Source of the DNA: Cacajao melanocephalus
Taxonomy: Eukaryota > Chordata > Mammalia > Primates > Pitheciidae
Direction: 5' to 3'
NCBI GenBank assembly: GCA_963573385.1
Contig: CAUYLG010071410.1
Location: 1-64,000, forward strand
DNA: 64,000 nucleotides
This document shows, piece by piece, positions 14,029-32,149 of this stretch. Positions within the stretch are counted from its first letter, which is position 1. Every line of letters begins with the position of its first letter. Made by a program: the position numbers and the translations under genes. Under the pieces are notes generated by a model. That model searched no databases. It was given only the letters and a program-made list of their open reading frames with translations, and had not been told where the DNA came from.

Positions 14029-14058
14029 CCCCATCTCTATATTTTTTTTAAAAAAGCA
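14029..14058 (+). mobile_element. Alu left monomer, 3' part and tail
   Basis: ccccatctctatattttttttaaaaaagc continues the monomer of 13583-13700 after the inserted element. Confidence 0.7.
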
Positions 14059-14254
14059 AAACTCAGTTGTCCCACTTTTTCAAGTAAAATTTGAGGATTC
14101 CCCATCATCTTAGACGTTGTTGTGTGATCAAACACAACGTCTCCACTTAAGTCTTGTCCAGTCACTGAACAACTCCAGTGCCTGCGCCGGTACAGGACAA
14201 GCTGTTCTGTGGCTCCAGCCTCTGCCCATGTTGTGCCCTCTTTCTGCCTAGGTT
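14059..14254. other. Unique sequence
   Basis: Contains the small inverted motif gacgttgttgtgt...aacacaacgtc (about 14112-14131). No repeat family or gene recognised. Confidence 0.5.
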
Positions 14255-14545
14255 TGCCTGATGAACTTTTATTCATCCTTCAAGACCCTGCTCATTCCTT
14301 TCCTCCAGTGGGAAAACATCCCTGGTCAAGCTAGACAGGGCTGCTCTTCTTCATCCTCTTCCTTGCACATTCCTTTACTTCTGCCCTGATTTCTGGCTCC
14401 CACCTTTGTTTCCCTGACTGGTTTATGAGCTCTTAAAGGGCAGAAGGACATGTGATTAACTGAATACCCATCTCCAGGATTAATAGGAGAGAGCGGCCGT
14501 TCAGACTGCTGGATAAATGAATGGATGGATGGATGGATGGACAGT
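14255..14545 (+). mobile_element. L2 3' end, sense
   Basis: ttcatccttcaagaccctgctca, then tttatgagctcttaaagggcag, and a tail of ataaatgaatgg follow the order of the L2 3' end. Confidence 0.75.
14517..14541 (+). repeat. GGAT tetranucleotide repeat
   Basis: Short (GGAT)n run grown from the L2 tail repeat. Confidence 0.9.
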
Positions 14546-15867
<1,322 letters not shown>

Positions 15868-15990
15868 ATTTTTTGAGATGGGGTCTTGCTATGTTGCCCA
15901 GTCTGGTCATGAACTCCTGGGCTCAAGCAATCTTCCTCTCTCAGGTTCCCCAGCAGCTGGGACTACAGGCATGAGCCACCATGTCCAAGA
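15868..15990 (-). mobile_element. Alu monomer
   Basis: Single reverse arm from ttttttgagatggggtcttgc to gccaccatgtcc, the J/FLAM type (tgttgcccagtctgg). Confidence 0.85.
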
Positions 15991-16575
15991 ATCCATTTGT
16001 GAACAAACACTATGTAAGTTGGCCTTTGGAAACTCCTACAAAATAATACAGTTCCCCTGTTCTCCAAGAGGTCCCAGAGGGTTTCCTTGTCAGGGTGGCA
16101 TTGAGTGAGACTCCATTGGAATACAATTTTGCTGGTAATCTTCTTGCATCGTTTCTACTCCCGTGAAATTGCTTTCCCAAGCCATTCACGTTCAGTAGGA
16201 CCAAGGCACGCACAGCTTCAAAGCAGTGAGTGCTGTGGCCCGTTCCTCATCAGAGAAGGGAAGACACTGGGATGGGAAAGGTGACTTAGTAACCCTGGGC
16301 CCTGCCTATATGACAGTTTGGAGGCAATTCAGAACTGAGAAATAGACAACAGATATGAGAGGCAGAGTGTCAGTCACTAAAACACCCGATATGTTGGCGA
16401 TTGAAAACAACAACAATCACTTTCTCTCTTTGATTTAGATTGCTGCCTTTCACTTGTGGCCAAAGAGATTAAGTGTAGAAAATGTGAAGTGGCATAATTT
16501 TTTGAAAAGAACTGATGATTCTGTAACTAGGATCCTTAAATATAAGCATCAGTGATGACTGATTCAGTACCTACA
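15991..16575. other. Unique sequence
   Basis: No repeat or gene recognised. Confidence 0.5.
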
Positions 16576-16790
16576 CCAGGGGCTGGCAAACTGAAGCCCA
16601 TCGCCCGCTTTCTGACGGGGCCTGTGAGCTAAGAATGCTTCTTACAATTCCATCACAAATGGCTGCATTGAGGTTTATGTAAGTACCTGTATCATAGTCT
16701 CAATTTTGCCTCTTTTCCCATAAAACCCAAACTATTTAATCAGGCCCTTTACAGCAACTGTTGGCCAACTCTTCACCTATACTTACTCCA
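16576..16790 (+). mobile_element. hAT-Charlie MITE
   Basis: Starts caggggctggcaaactgaagc and ends with gccctttacagcaactgttgg, internally deleted. The same family, opposite part retained, is at 26657-26872. Confidence 0.75.
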
Positions 16791-17109
16791 CTACAGGGAT
16801 TCTTCTTATGATATTATTCTTTTTTCATGTTTTGAAAAATTTAAAAGATATGGTCAGTACAAAAAAAGTAACATTCATAATTCCATCACCCAGAGATAAC
16901 AAATATTAACATCTTGCAATAACTGCTTTTATATTTTTTTTTAAAAAAAGAAGTATTATAATGATAGCCCAAGTCCCCTTGAACTGCTTCCTCTGCAAGA
17001 GGGTCTTATCTTTACCTTTAAGCAATGTGCACCTTCTTGGGATAGGGCCTGGCCAGGGATTCGGCCATAGTGTCAGTGACCTCAAGAAGATTAAGACTGG
17101 TTATTCCTA
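16791..17109. other. Unassigned sequence
   Basis: The stretch around ccatcacccagagataac (16884-16901) resembles a common ancient repeat, but I cannot name it safely. No gene seen. Confidence 0.4.
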
Positions 17110-17312
17110 GGCCCAGCACAGTAACTCATACCTGTAATCCCAGCACTTTGGGAGGCCAAGGCAGGCAGATCACCTGAGGTCAGGAATTCGAGACCAGCCT
17201 GGCCAACATGGTGAAACCCCATCTCTACTAAAAACAAAAAAGTTAGCTAGGTGTGGTGGCAGGTGCCTGTAATCCCAGCTACTCGGGAGGCTGAGGTCAC
17301 AGTGAGCCGAGA
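17110..17312 (+). mobile_element. Alu, 3'-truncated
   Basis: Runs from taggcccagcacagtaactc to gtgagccgaga and lacks the end of the right arm and the A tail, which suggests a later deletion. Confidence 0.9.
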
Positions 17313-17860
<548 letters not shown>

Positions 17861-17958
17861 TAGCAAGCAAAGTACCTGCACATCTGCACATGTGATTTAT
17901 GAGGAGAAATTTATGTAATAAGAAGCAACTGTAAAGTGTCCTGGAGTCCCATTCCAGG

Positions 17959-18265
17959 ATTTTTTTTTCTTTTTTGAGATGGAGTCTTGCTCTGTCACCC
18001 AGGCTGCAGGGCAGTGGCAATATCTTAGCTCACTGCAACCTCCACCTCTTCCTGGGTTCCAGCGATTATTCTCCTGCCTCAGCTTCCTGAGTAGCTGGGA
18101 TTACAGGTGCCCACCATCATGCCCAACTAATTTTTTGTATTTCTAGTAAAGACGGGGTTTCACCATTTTGGCCAGGCTGGTACTGAACTCCTGATCTTAG
18201 GTGATCTGCCTGCCTCGGACTCTCAAAGTGCTGCGATTATAGCTGTGATTCATGGCGTCCAGCCC
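17959..18265 (-). mobile_element. Alu, full length
   Basis: From tttttttttcttttttgagatgg to catggcgtccagcccc, with several private changes. Confidence 0.94.
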
Positions 18266-18654
18266 CAACTCCATGACTTCTGCATTAAGTGTAATTCTCT
18301 AGTTTCTTTCCTGACTTTTCTCTAAGGCTCTGTGCTTCTTGAGGGCAGAACCAATGCTTACTCCACCTCACATGTTCCCCTTGTCTCCAAGGAACACGTG
18401 GAACCACGCAGAGAACATGTGCAGTCAATATTAAAAGATGTACAGACGAATATAACACTAAGCAAAATCCTGACCCCAATGTTAAGAGCTCCAGTCAGAA
18501 CGGTACATATCTTCAGCAAAACATGACATACAGTCACATGTGGCCTTACCAAGAATAATTTCAGGTGTTCGTTCCATAAATATGAAAATGTACAGCATCT
18601 TTACGTTAAGATTTGTGTCTGTTTATGCATGAAGAAGTTCAAGACAGGATTATG
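18266..18654. other. Unassigned sequence
   Basis: ggctctgtgcttcttgagggc at 18328-18348 resembles an L2 3' end. The rest is unassigned. Confidence 0.4.
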
Positions 18655-18830
18655 TATGACAGAGAAACAGCCTCAATATCCAACAATGACAAGAGTTAAA
18701 TGAACATGGTACATCTACGGAGTGCAGTGAGCTGTGGTCTGGGGGAACATTTTTAATGACATGAGATAATGCTTTGTATGACATAATCTTATGCTTTCTA
18801 AATGCCCATATATGATCAACTATATAAAAA
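18655..18830 (+). mobile_element. Possible L1-like 3' fragment
   Basis: Resembles the segment of L1M elements reading ...ttaaat(a)aa..atggtacatc...aatgacatg.... It is heavily diverged. Confidence 0.4.
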
Positions 18831-18840
18831 GAGGGCTTTA

Positions 18841-19142
18841 TTTCTTTTTTTTAAGGAGACAGGGTCTCACTCTGTCCTCCAGGCTGGAGTTCAGTGGTGT
18901 GATCTCAGCTCACTGCAACCTTGAATTTCTGGGCTCAAGAGATCCTCCCACCTCAGCCTCCCGAGTAGCTAGGACTAGAGGTACACACCACGTAATGCCT
19001 GGCTAATTAAAAAAGTATATTTTGTAGAGGTGAGGTCTTGCTATGCTGCCTAGGCTGGTCTCAAACTCCTGGCCTCAACTGATCCTCCCACCTTGGCCTC
19101 CCAAATCATTGGGATTACAGGTGAGAGCCACCACATCCAGCC
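18841..19142 (-). mobile_element. Alu, J-like
   Basis: From tttcttttttttaaggagacagg to gccaccacatccagcc. The bases ggcctcaactgatcctcccacc mark an old copy. Confidence 0.94.
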
Positions 19143-19842
19143 AGTATTTCTTATTAACAAGAAACTGCTCATAAATGGACTGCTTATAAACCAAGCGCCT
19201 ACCCCAGATCCCCCAAGCTGTGCAACCAGGGTGCATCTGTATATGTAACCACAAATCACAGTAAAGATGCAGGATTTCACAAAGAGCTGAAGAAAATGAC
19301 ACTGGGAAGGTCATCGGCAAATAAGGCTCTTGTGGAGTAAACATACATGCCCACCTTAGCTCCTGAGAAGCCAATCATCAGATTACTGACAGATTCAGAA
19401 ACAGACCCTTAGGAAGATTGATGAAATCTGAAAATAAGCCTCAATGATGCTGCTGCCAACGTCAAATGTAAACTACAGGATGCTGTCAAAGAATTTTTTC
19501 AGATCATCTACTCCAAGTAAACCAAGCTGACACTTGATTACTTTTCCATTCATTCTGAGTCGGCGTATACTGGCAGTAATAACCATTTTATCAAATGTAA
19601 GTTGAAATTAACTGATTGCCATAATTTGTCTCTTTTCTCAAGACGATGCCTCAAACCAACGTTTGTTTTTATTTAATTGCCATTTTCTGTACCTACGGTC
19701 TGCATTTTAGGTGAGCTTATTTTTTGGCAGCCATAACCTTAAGATAATGAGCCCACCTGGGCCTGAACCCGTGAGGGGCTGGCCAGAGTCTGTGGGGATG
19801 GGCACGGATCCCTCCCTGTTTCATGAAAGACACCATCAAGAA
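19143..19842. other. Unique sequence
   Basis: No repeat recognised. Minus-strand frames across it mix Alu and unique bases and are not credible. Confidence 0.5.
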
Positions 19843-20138
19843 GGCCAGGTGTAGTGGTTCACGTGTGTAACCACAGCACTTTGGGAGGCCGAGGCAGGCA
19901 GATCGCTTGAGTTCAGGAGTTCCAGACCAACCTGGGCAACATGATGAGACCCAGTCTTTACTGAAAATACAAAAATTAGCCGGGCATGGTGGGGAGCACC
20001 TGTAGTCCTGGCTACTCAGGAGGCTGAGGCAGGAGAATGGCTTGAACCCGGGAGGCAGAGGTTGCAGTGAGATGAGGTCATGCACTCCAGCCTAGGCAGT
20101 AGAGCAAGACTCCATCTCAAGAAAGAAAGGAAAAAAAG
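19843..20138 (+). mobile_element. Alu, full length
   Basis: From ggccaggtgtagtggttcacg to actccatctcaagaaag and an A-rich tail. A second Alu monomer inserted exactly in the tail. Confidence 0.94.
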
Positions 20139-20275
20139 GCCAGGTGTGGTAGCTTGCACCTGTAATCCCAGCACTTTGAGTGGCTGGGGGAGGTGGATTG
20201 CTTGAGCTCAGGAGTTTGAGACAGCTGAGGCAAAATAGTGAGACCGTTTCTACCAAAAAAAAAGAAGAAGAAGGT
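20139..20275 (+). mobile_element. Alu left monomer in tandem
   Basis: ggccaggtgtggtagcttgc to gaccgtttctacc and an AAG-rich tail, directly after the previous Alu tail. Confidence 0.9.
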
Positions 20276-20734
20276 GGTAAGAAAGATAACATCAAAAGCA
20301 CCTTTGTCTGCAGAAGGAACAATTTACATATTCAAGATCAAAGGATGAACGGAGAGGCTTACTTTGAAAGAAAAATTCCTGCTTGCTGAGGCCAAAGGGG
20401 AATTCCACACCCTTGTATTCCATGCTGAGTGGGCTCCTGGGACCCTCACTTGGCAGATCCCTTTGGACATCCTGGTGCTGGGCCTCCGTGGTCGCTGCAC
20501 CAGCTCCTTTCCTGAGGCAGCCCCTGTAGAGGAGCAGGTGAAGAGTGGGCAGGAGGGTGAGCAGGTGGGACCCTGCCCCACACAGGTGTCCCGGATCCTC
20601 TCTACTTGCCATCAACACCCATGTCCACAGAGCATTCTGCTCATCTAAGTGCTCTGGGAACCCAACAGCAATTCTCATTGAGAACACGGAACTAAGGGCC
20701 ACTGCCCAGGCCCCAAGCCCAGGCCCACCGCTTC
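20276..20734. other. GC-richer unique sequence
   Basis: Overlapping frames on both strands (up to 136 residues, minus) show no domain. No repeat recognised. Confidence 0.45.
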
Positions 20735-21196
<462 letters not shown>

Positions 21197-21454
21197 GTGT
21201 CCACTGTGTTTTAAATGACCACTGGAGTCAAACTGACCCTCGAGGACGTTGGTCTTTAGTACCCACTGGTGGCACTTTACAGAGCCATGAGACCCCAGAG
21301 TGGTGAGCAGCAGAGTGACAGAACAAACGCTGCCAGGAAGACTTCGGTTCCCAATGGCAACACTCAGCAGTGGGTCAGGGGAACCAATTCCAGGAAAATC
21401 AGACATTGTGTCCCTTACGCCTCCTTTCACGTTCAATCATTGAAAATGTTTTTC
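21197..21454. other. Unique sequence
   Basis: No repeat or gene recognised. Confidence 0.5.
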
Positions 21455-21580
21455 AATAATAATGATGATAATGATAATAACAGAGGTTTGCCATCACTGA
21501 GCACCTATTGGGAGCCAGACACTGTCTCAAGGTACTGGATTCTTTCATCTGATCCCCGCAGAAACCTCAGCTATCCCTGC
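21455..21580 (-). mobile_element. MIR fragment, antisense
   Basis: An AATAATGATGATAATG stretch, then gagcacctattgggagccagacactg and ctgatccccgcagaaacc, the complement of a MIR 3' part. Confidence 0.7.
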
Positions 21581-21705
21581 ACCTGCTTCCTAGTTTGTGA
21601 CCTGAATGAACAACTCAGCCTCTAGGACCTGAATTTGCTTGTCAGCAAAATGGAAAAAATGCCACTACCTTGTGGGGTTGTGGTGTAGGTTTGCCTTGGG
21701 AGCAG
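21581..21705 (+). mobile_element. MIR fragment, sense
   Basis: tagtttgtgacctgaatgaac...gcttgtcagcaaaatgg is MIR core in sense, meeting the antisense piece head to head. Confidence 0.65.
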
Positions 21706-22251
21706 CTGCTGACAATAATGTGAATAAAGATAAATGTGAACATTGACCATGGCGCTCAAGAAACCTGTTCATCTCCTGCATTTTTCAGGAGAGAAACTGC
21801 TTTATTCAATGCCTTCAGTGGCACCATGGAGGAGTGAGATTGGAGAATATTATGGTTCCCAAGGAGACAGAGCGCAGACCATAGGGCCCCACCTAGCAGG
21901 GCAGCCCAGGAGGAGGCTCAGTGGCCAAGGAACATCACACCTGCCCTGACATGGCCCCTTTTAGTGGACAATGTTACTGCAGGGAACAGTCCCCTCACCT
22001 GGACTTCCAATTGCATACAGCACAGTGCTTACAGAAGGGAGAAGTGCGAGAAAAAATACTTCCTTTCCTCTTCCCATGCCCGTGAAATTTAAAATAGACT
22101 CAAGAATTAGAGGGCCTCTGCTCCTTACAACCAATGTGCTCAGTATCCACACTGGGCTGAAGGCCCGGAGAAAACATCTTTAAGGTCACCACAGAGGGGC
22201 TCACAGGATAGTGCCTGGCACCTAGGGGGCTTTACCTAAATGAGTGGTATT
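21706..22251. other. Unique sequence
   Basis: No repeat or gene recognised. Short opposing frames at 21961-22183 have no domain. Confidence 0.5.
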
Positions 22252-22534
<283 letters not shown>

Positions 22535-22965
22535 ATGCTATTCTTTTACTTCCAAATCAATCCATTCATATGCAAACATTTTTAAGTAAAATTTAAAAGG
22601 CAATGAAATTAAAGCAATTTTGAGTTTATTTACAAAGCAGTGTAGATTTGTCCTTAAACTGTGGAAAACAGTCAGGCCCCCTTTTCTGTCTTTTAAGTGA
22701 AGGTAACGGCAGTAAATAAAAAAAATAACTTGAACTAGTAGACGAAATGGGCATTTCACTAAGCTGGGGATACTGGCATTTTACAAAGGAATCCCACTGC
22801 TAATTTCAAAATGATACTAATTGCTATTTTTGAAACATGACCTCAAAAGAGAAGATATAATATTCTGAATTTCATAAACTTCAACAGACACTGCTGTTTC
22901 CCATTCACTGGGGGCTCCTTTTTGAAATGTTGTGATTGAATTAAAAAATTAAATCATTTTTAGCT
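22535..22965. other. Unique AT-rich sequence
   Basis: No repeat recognised. The 22780-22920 part is unique DNA without coding potential. Confidence 0.5.
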
Positions 22966-23279
<314 letters not shown>

Positions 23280-23299
23280 TTAGTTGAAGAGCAATCTAC

Positions 23300-23395
23300 A
23301 ACCTCAGAGACGGAACGTCTGTTTTGTTCATCCCTCCATCCTCGGTGCCTAGCACGGGACCCATGCTATTTGCTAAATGGATAAATGTTGACTTA
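23300..23395 (+). mobile_element. L2 3' end, sense
   Basis: tctgttttgttcatccctccatcctcggtgcctagcacggg and gctaaatggataaatgttgac match the end of L2. Confidence 0.7.
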
Positions 23396-23807
23396 ACTTC
23401 AGGAATCAGCAGCATACATTTACACATGCCAGATTCTCAATTTATAAATATTTACCATCAGGACTTGATTTTAACTTTAATTAGCCCAACTGTTAAGGAT
23501 ACCTCCAAAGTGAGAAATCTAATCCATCACTTCACACCAGATGTAGCTTTGGCAGTTGGTCTTTTATATAGGTTTATAGTGAATAAGAATCAGATATTAA
23601 ATGACTACTGTGTGAGGTTTTACAGTGAATTGATCAGAACCTAAAACAGGCCAAACCTGAGAAAATGAATTCCAGTTTAAATCTTAGGAAATAAAATAAA
23701 GAGGGTAAACTCCCTCAAGCTGATAAGCCCCCAGACACTCTGGATTCTATGGATTCTTAAAAAAAAAAGAAGGGGTGAGTTTGAGATAGTTTTTAAAAAA
23801 TTCTCTG
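23396..23807. other. Unique sequence
   Basis: Holds a 106-residue plus-strand frame (23324-23644) with no domain. No other feature. Confidence 0.45.
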
Positions 23808-24100
<293 letters not shown>

Positions 24101-24283
24101 TAAATAATTCATTTTAAATGGGAGGGCACTGTAACATGATGGCACTACCCTATGGACTCATTTGCTAGATTTGGAAAAAATCTGACTATGAAATTACACA
24201 TTCAAAGGTGTGTTTACTAACATATTAATTGGTGATGTATATTAAATTAAGTTGAGCTTCAAGCTGCTTCCTTACATATTTTA
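24101..24283. other. Short unique spacer
   Basis: Ends in the left target duplication of the next Alu. No gene seen. Confidence 0.5.
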
Positions 24284-24589
24284 TTTTTATTTACCTATTT
24301 TTTTTGAGACAGGGTCTTGCTCTGTTGCCCTGGATGGAGTACAGTGGTGCAGTCATAGCTCACTGCGGCTTTGGCTTCTGGGGCTCAAGCGATCATCCTC
24401 CCTCAGCCTCCTGAGTAGCTGGGACCACAGGTGCATACCACCATGCCTGGTTTAAAAAAAATTTTTTTTGATAAAGACGGAGTCTCACTATGGTGCCTGG
24501 GCCGGTCTCGAACTCTTAGGCTCAAGCGATCCACCTGCTGCAGGCTCCCAAAGTGCTAGGATTACAGGAGTGTGCCACCACACCCAGCC
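24284..24589 (-). mobile_element. Alu, J-like
   Basis: Duplication ttccttacatatttta (24268-24283) versus ttccttacacatttta (24590-24605), one difference. The Alu itself is old and inserted at the edge of, or in, an LTR-like segment. Confidence 0.94.
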
Positions 24590-24605
24590 TTCCTTACACA
24601 TTTTA

Positions 24606-24947
24606 ATATCAGCCAAAAAGTTTCTCTGTATACACAGTGAATTGGATGTGTAAACAGACTATAACATACTCTTGCCAATCATCTGGTTTTGGCCAATCAC
24701 AGGCAGTCAACTGTTCAAACTGTGTTCAAACAAGGCAAATGCTGAGCTGTAGCCAATCTGGCTGTTTCTGTACCTCACTTCTGATTTCTGTAGGTCACTT
24801 TCCTTTTTCGGTCCATAAATCTTTCACCATGTAGCTGTGCTGGAGTCTTTCTGGGCCTCTATTCTGATTCAGGGGCTGACTGATTTACAAATCATTTTTT
24901 GCTAAATTAAACTGTGAACTTTGTCTAAGGTTTTTTCTTTTGAAACA
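24606..24947 (+). mobile_element. ERV1-like LTR, 3' part
   Basis: Two CCAAT motifs (gccaatcat, ggccaatcacag), a further gtagccaatctgg, then tccataaatct and an aaattaaactg poly(A)-like signal, ending cttttgaaaca. This is typical of a gammaretrovirus-like LTR. No viral coding frame is attached. The left end is not defined. Confidence 0.6.
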
Positions 24948-25444
24948 GGTGTGTGCTTTAAAAAATAAACAAAAGATCAAATTTTATCACTAAATTCCAT
25001 AAAAAATTTTCACCTACTTCAATGATTACCATCTTTTAAACCAGTACCCCCTTTTCTTAAAATTAAAAGTGGCATGCCTTCCTCATCTACCCTGAAAAAT
25101 CTCAAGACTGGCTTCAATCATCTATCTTCCCACATATCCCAGGAGCCAAGAGAATTCTGGCTCACTTCCTATACTAAACTATAATGCAAATTATACTTCC
25201 CACAGTTTGCACTGTGAACAGAGTTGATCATCATTTCACTTTTAAATCTACATAGCTATATCAGCAGGCAGCAGGCATGTCCCCAAACCAGGCCTGCCTG
25301 TCCTTGTCTAGAGATTCTCACAAACTTCCTCAAAAAGGATGCCAGCACCCCAGGGGTGAGAAGTGTGCTGGTCTAGCTAATGGATAAAGCACATTTGCCC
25401 ATGGTGGGATCCCAACACAGTTCGGAATCATATATCACAACAAA
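24948..25444. other. Unique sequence
   Basis: No repeat or gene recognised. Confidence 0.5.
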
Positions 25445-25496
25445 CACGCCCTTACTGAGTGCTCACTATGAGCCAGAGATGGTGCTAAGTCACTTC
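25445..25496 (-). mobile_element. MIR, first part, antisense
   Basis: cttactgagtgctcactatgagcc is the complement of the MIR 3' end. The copy resumes at 25806 after an Alu. Confidence 0.8.
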
Positions 25497-25805
25497 CTTT
25501 TTTTTTTTTTTTTTTTTTTTTTTGAGAAGGAGTTTCACTCTATCACCTAGGCTGGAGTACAGTAGCATGATCTTGGCTCACTGAAAACTCCACCTCCCGG
25601 GTTCAAGAGATTCTCATGCCTCAGCCTCCCAAGTAGCTGGGATTACAGGCACCCACCACCAGGCCCGGCTAAGTTTTTGTATTTTTAGTAGAGATGGGCT
25701 TTCATCATGTTGGCCAGGCTGGTCTCGAACTCCTGACCTCAGGTAATCCACCTGCCTTGGCCTCCCAAAATGCTGGGATACAGGCGTGAGCCACCGCACC
25801 CAGCC
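25497..25805 (-). mobile_element. Alu inside a MIR
   Basis: T tract of over 20 bases, gagaaggagtttcactctatc to gagccaccgcacccagcc. It splits the MIR at 25445-25935. Confidence 0.95.
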
Positions 25806-26656
<851 letters not shown>

Positions 26657-26872
26657 AGCCAAGGGTTGAAAAATTATCACTGGCCATTTTTGTAAATAAA
26701 CTTTTATTGGAATACCAAAATACCCTGTTGTTTATCTACTGCCTGTGGCTGCCCTCTTGTTATGAAGGCAGAGTTGGGTAGTTGCTACAGAGACCATAGA
26801 GTCACGAAGCCCAAAATGTTTACTGTCTGACCCTTTACAGAAAAGGTCTATTGACCCCTGCTCTAGGTGAAA
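26657..26872 (+). mobile_element. hAT-Charlie MITE
   Basis: tgtaaataaacttttattggaa, tggctgccctcttgttatgaaggcag and gaccctttacagaaaagg...gacccctg are hallmarks of the same family as 16576-16790. It is nearly complete. Confidence 0.82.
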
Positions 26873-26898
26873 CATTTCCCATACAAAAGTCAGCTTGT

Positions 26899-29500
<2,602 letters not shown>

Positions 29501-29501
29501 C

Positions 29502-29795
29502 ATGCTCTGTTGCCCAGGCTGGAGTACACTAGCGTGATCTTGGCTCATTACAACCTCAATCTTGGCTCACTGCAACCTCCACCTCCCGGGTTCAAGCTAG
29601 TCTCCTGCCTCCACCTTCCAAGTAGCTGCGACTACAGGTGTGCGCCACCATATCCGGCTAATTTTTGTATTTTTTAGTAGAGACAGGGTTTTGCCACGTT
29701 GGTCAGGCTGTTCTCGAACTCCTGACCTCAGCTGATCTGCCTGCCTTGGCCTCCCAAAGTGCTGGGATTACAGATGGGACCTACCATGCCTGGCC
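29502..29795 (-). mobile_element. Alu lacking its tail, with internal duplication
   Basis: Starts at gctctgttgcccaggctgg without a T tract and ends ctaccatgcctggcc. A 22-base segment (29537-29558) is repeated in tandem (29559-29580). Confidence 0.93.
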
Positions 29796-30052
29796 CGAAG
29801 ACATTCATTCATTCATTCCACAAAGATGGATGAAGCATTTATTATGAACTAATATCTGAGCCAGGTCTCCCAGCTGCATAGCTGAATAAAACCCTGTCTC
29901 TGCTGGCAGTGAGCTGAGAGTTAAGCAGGGATTCAGACAAGTCCACACTTACAAATCCACTTGACAAGTACTGGGATGAGGGAAGCTGAAGAACCTGTGT
30001 AGGAAGGAGGAGAGAACCTTATCTAGAAGGTGTCAAAGTCGAGTGGGAGGTG
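29796..30052. other. Ancient interspersed repeat, family unassigned
   Basis: ATTC repeats (29803-29818), then gaagcatttattatgaac...agctgaataaaaccctgtctc, the same old family as 27196-27499. Confidence 0.4.
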
Positions 30053-30350
30053 GGATGTGGTGTCTGTCTCACGTCTATAATGTCAGTGCTTTGGGATAGC
30101 CAGGTGGGAGGATCACTTGAAGCCAGGAGTTTGATACTAGCCTGAGCAATATAATGAGACCCCCATCTCTGCAAAAAATAAAAAAAATTAGCCAGGCATG
30201 GTGGCACTCCCCTGTAGTTCCAGCTACTTGGGGGGCTGAGGCAGGAGGATCACTTGAGTCCAGGAATCCAAGGCTGCAGTGAGCTATGATCACAGCACTG
30301 CACTCCAGCCTGAGTGACGCAGTAAGAATCCACTTCAAGAAAAAAAAATG
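30053..30350 (+). mobile_element. Alu, J-like
   Basis: ggatgtggtgtctgtctcacg to aagaatccacttcaag and an A tail. The last 27 bases are imperfectly repeated at 30351-30380. Confidence 0.92.
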
Positions 30351-30380
30351 TTGAATCCACCTCAAGAAAAAAAAAATGTC

Positions 30381-30677
30381 GAGGCCAGGCACAGTGGCTC
30401 ACGCTTGAAATTCCAGCACTTTGGGAGGCAGAGGTGGGCAGATCACTTGAGGTCAGGAATTCAAGACCAGCCTGGTCAACATGTGAATCTCCGTCTCTAC
30501 TAAAAATGCGAAAATTAGCTGGGTGTGGTGGCATGTGCCTATAATCCCAGTTAGTCGGGAGGCTGAGGCAGAAGAATCACTTAAATCCAGGAGGCGGAGG
30601 TTGTAGTGAGCCGACATGGTTCCACTGCAATCCAGCCTGGGTGACAGCGTGAGACTCTGTCTCAAAAGACAAAAAAA
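30381..30677 (+). mobile_element. Alu, full length
   Basis: aggccaggcacagtggctcacg to ctctgtctcaaaagac. Target duplication aaaaaatgtcgag / aaaaaatgttgag on its two sides. Confidence 0.95.
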
Positions 30678-31411
30678 TGTTGAGTAGGCCTAGGCAGGTG
30701 AACCAGAAGAGGCTGGAGGGGAAGGCAGATTCGACTGGGAAGGGCCCTGGACGCTGCGGTGAGGAGCTGGGCCATCCTTGAGGGTGAAGGAAAGCCTCAC
30801 GCTGTGCAGTCAGTTATACTCCCCTCTTGCTGGTAGATGCAGAATAAACTAGAATGGGCAAGAGTGGAGTGGGGAGCACAGTGCCGAGCTGCTGCTAGGA
30901 CGCAGATGAGACACTCAGGAGGCTTGAAGAAGTGGACAGACTACAGAGACATGAAGGAGGGAGAAATAAAGGGACATGAAATAACCAAGCACCATCAGGC
31001 TAGCGAGCTCCTGCTGGAGACGGAGCCACTGGATTCCAGTGCCTGATGTCACTGAGAGTGGAATAAGGGAACTAACCCCCCTGCTCTGTCTCATGCCTAC
31101 CAAGCAACCTCCTGATTATAATTGGGCTTCCCATGTAGCTCTGCCTACAGGAAGAGACTGCACTGCCGGGGTGGAGGCCAGGGTGTGGTCTTGCTCTACA
31201 TTAATCAACTGCCATTCTGGATATAGCTATCTGTCTCAGGAAGCTGGGATACTGAGAGACACAGACCAGCCCTTGGTTTGCCAACAACTCTGTTCCTGAG
31301 CTTGAGGGGCTGCAGTCCTGAGTGGGCAGGGGGCTGGGTCATCATGGATATGATGTCACCCTGTAGGGCCCTCGGGGGGTGGTCAACAGGCTTCTCCCAA
31401 GGGTGCCCTGT
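30678..31411. other. Unassigned sequence
   Basis: The 30700-30900 part (gaagaggctggaggggaagg) may belong to an ancient unassigned repeat family. The rest is unique. Short frames lack domains. Confidence 0.4.
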
Positions 31412-31708
<297 letters not shown>

Positions 31709-31853
31709 ATATTAGAGTTGTGGGTCTTATCGATATCTGGAGGTGCTCTGTCCTACAATGGGAAAATCCCAGAACTGCATACCACTCAGGAATGTGGTTG
31801 ACAAGAATAGGGCAGTCATGGACATGGCATTCATATCATTTAACATTAGATAT

Positions 31854-32149
31854 GGCTGGCTGCAGTAGCTCATGCCTGTAATCCCAGGACCTTGGGAGGC
31901 CGAGGCAGGTGGATCATCTGAGGTCAGGAGTTCAAGGCCAGCCTGGCCAACATGGAGAAACCCTGTCTCTACTGAAAATATAAAAGTTAGCTGGACGTGG
32001 TAATGGGTACCTGTAATCCTAGGTATTTGGGAGGCTGAGGCAGAAAAATCACTTCAACCCAGGAGACAGAGGTTGTAGTGAGCTGAGATCGTGCCACTGC
32101 ACTCTAGCCTGGGCGACAAGAGGGAGACTCCATCTCAAAAAAAAAAAAT
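31854..32149 (+). mobile_element. Alu, full length
   Basis: ggctggctgcagtagctcatg to ctccatctc and A tail; flanked by ttagatatg / ttggatatg. Confidence 0.94.
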
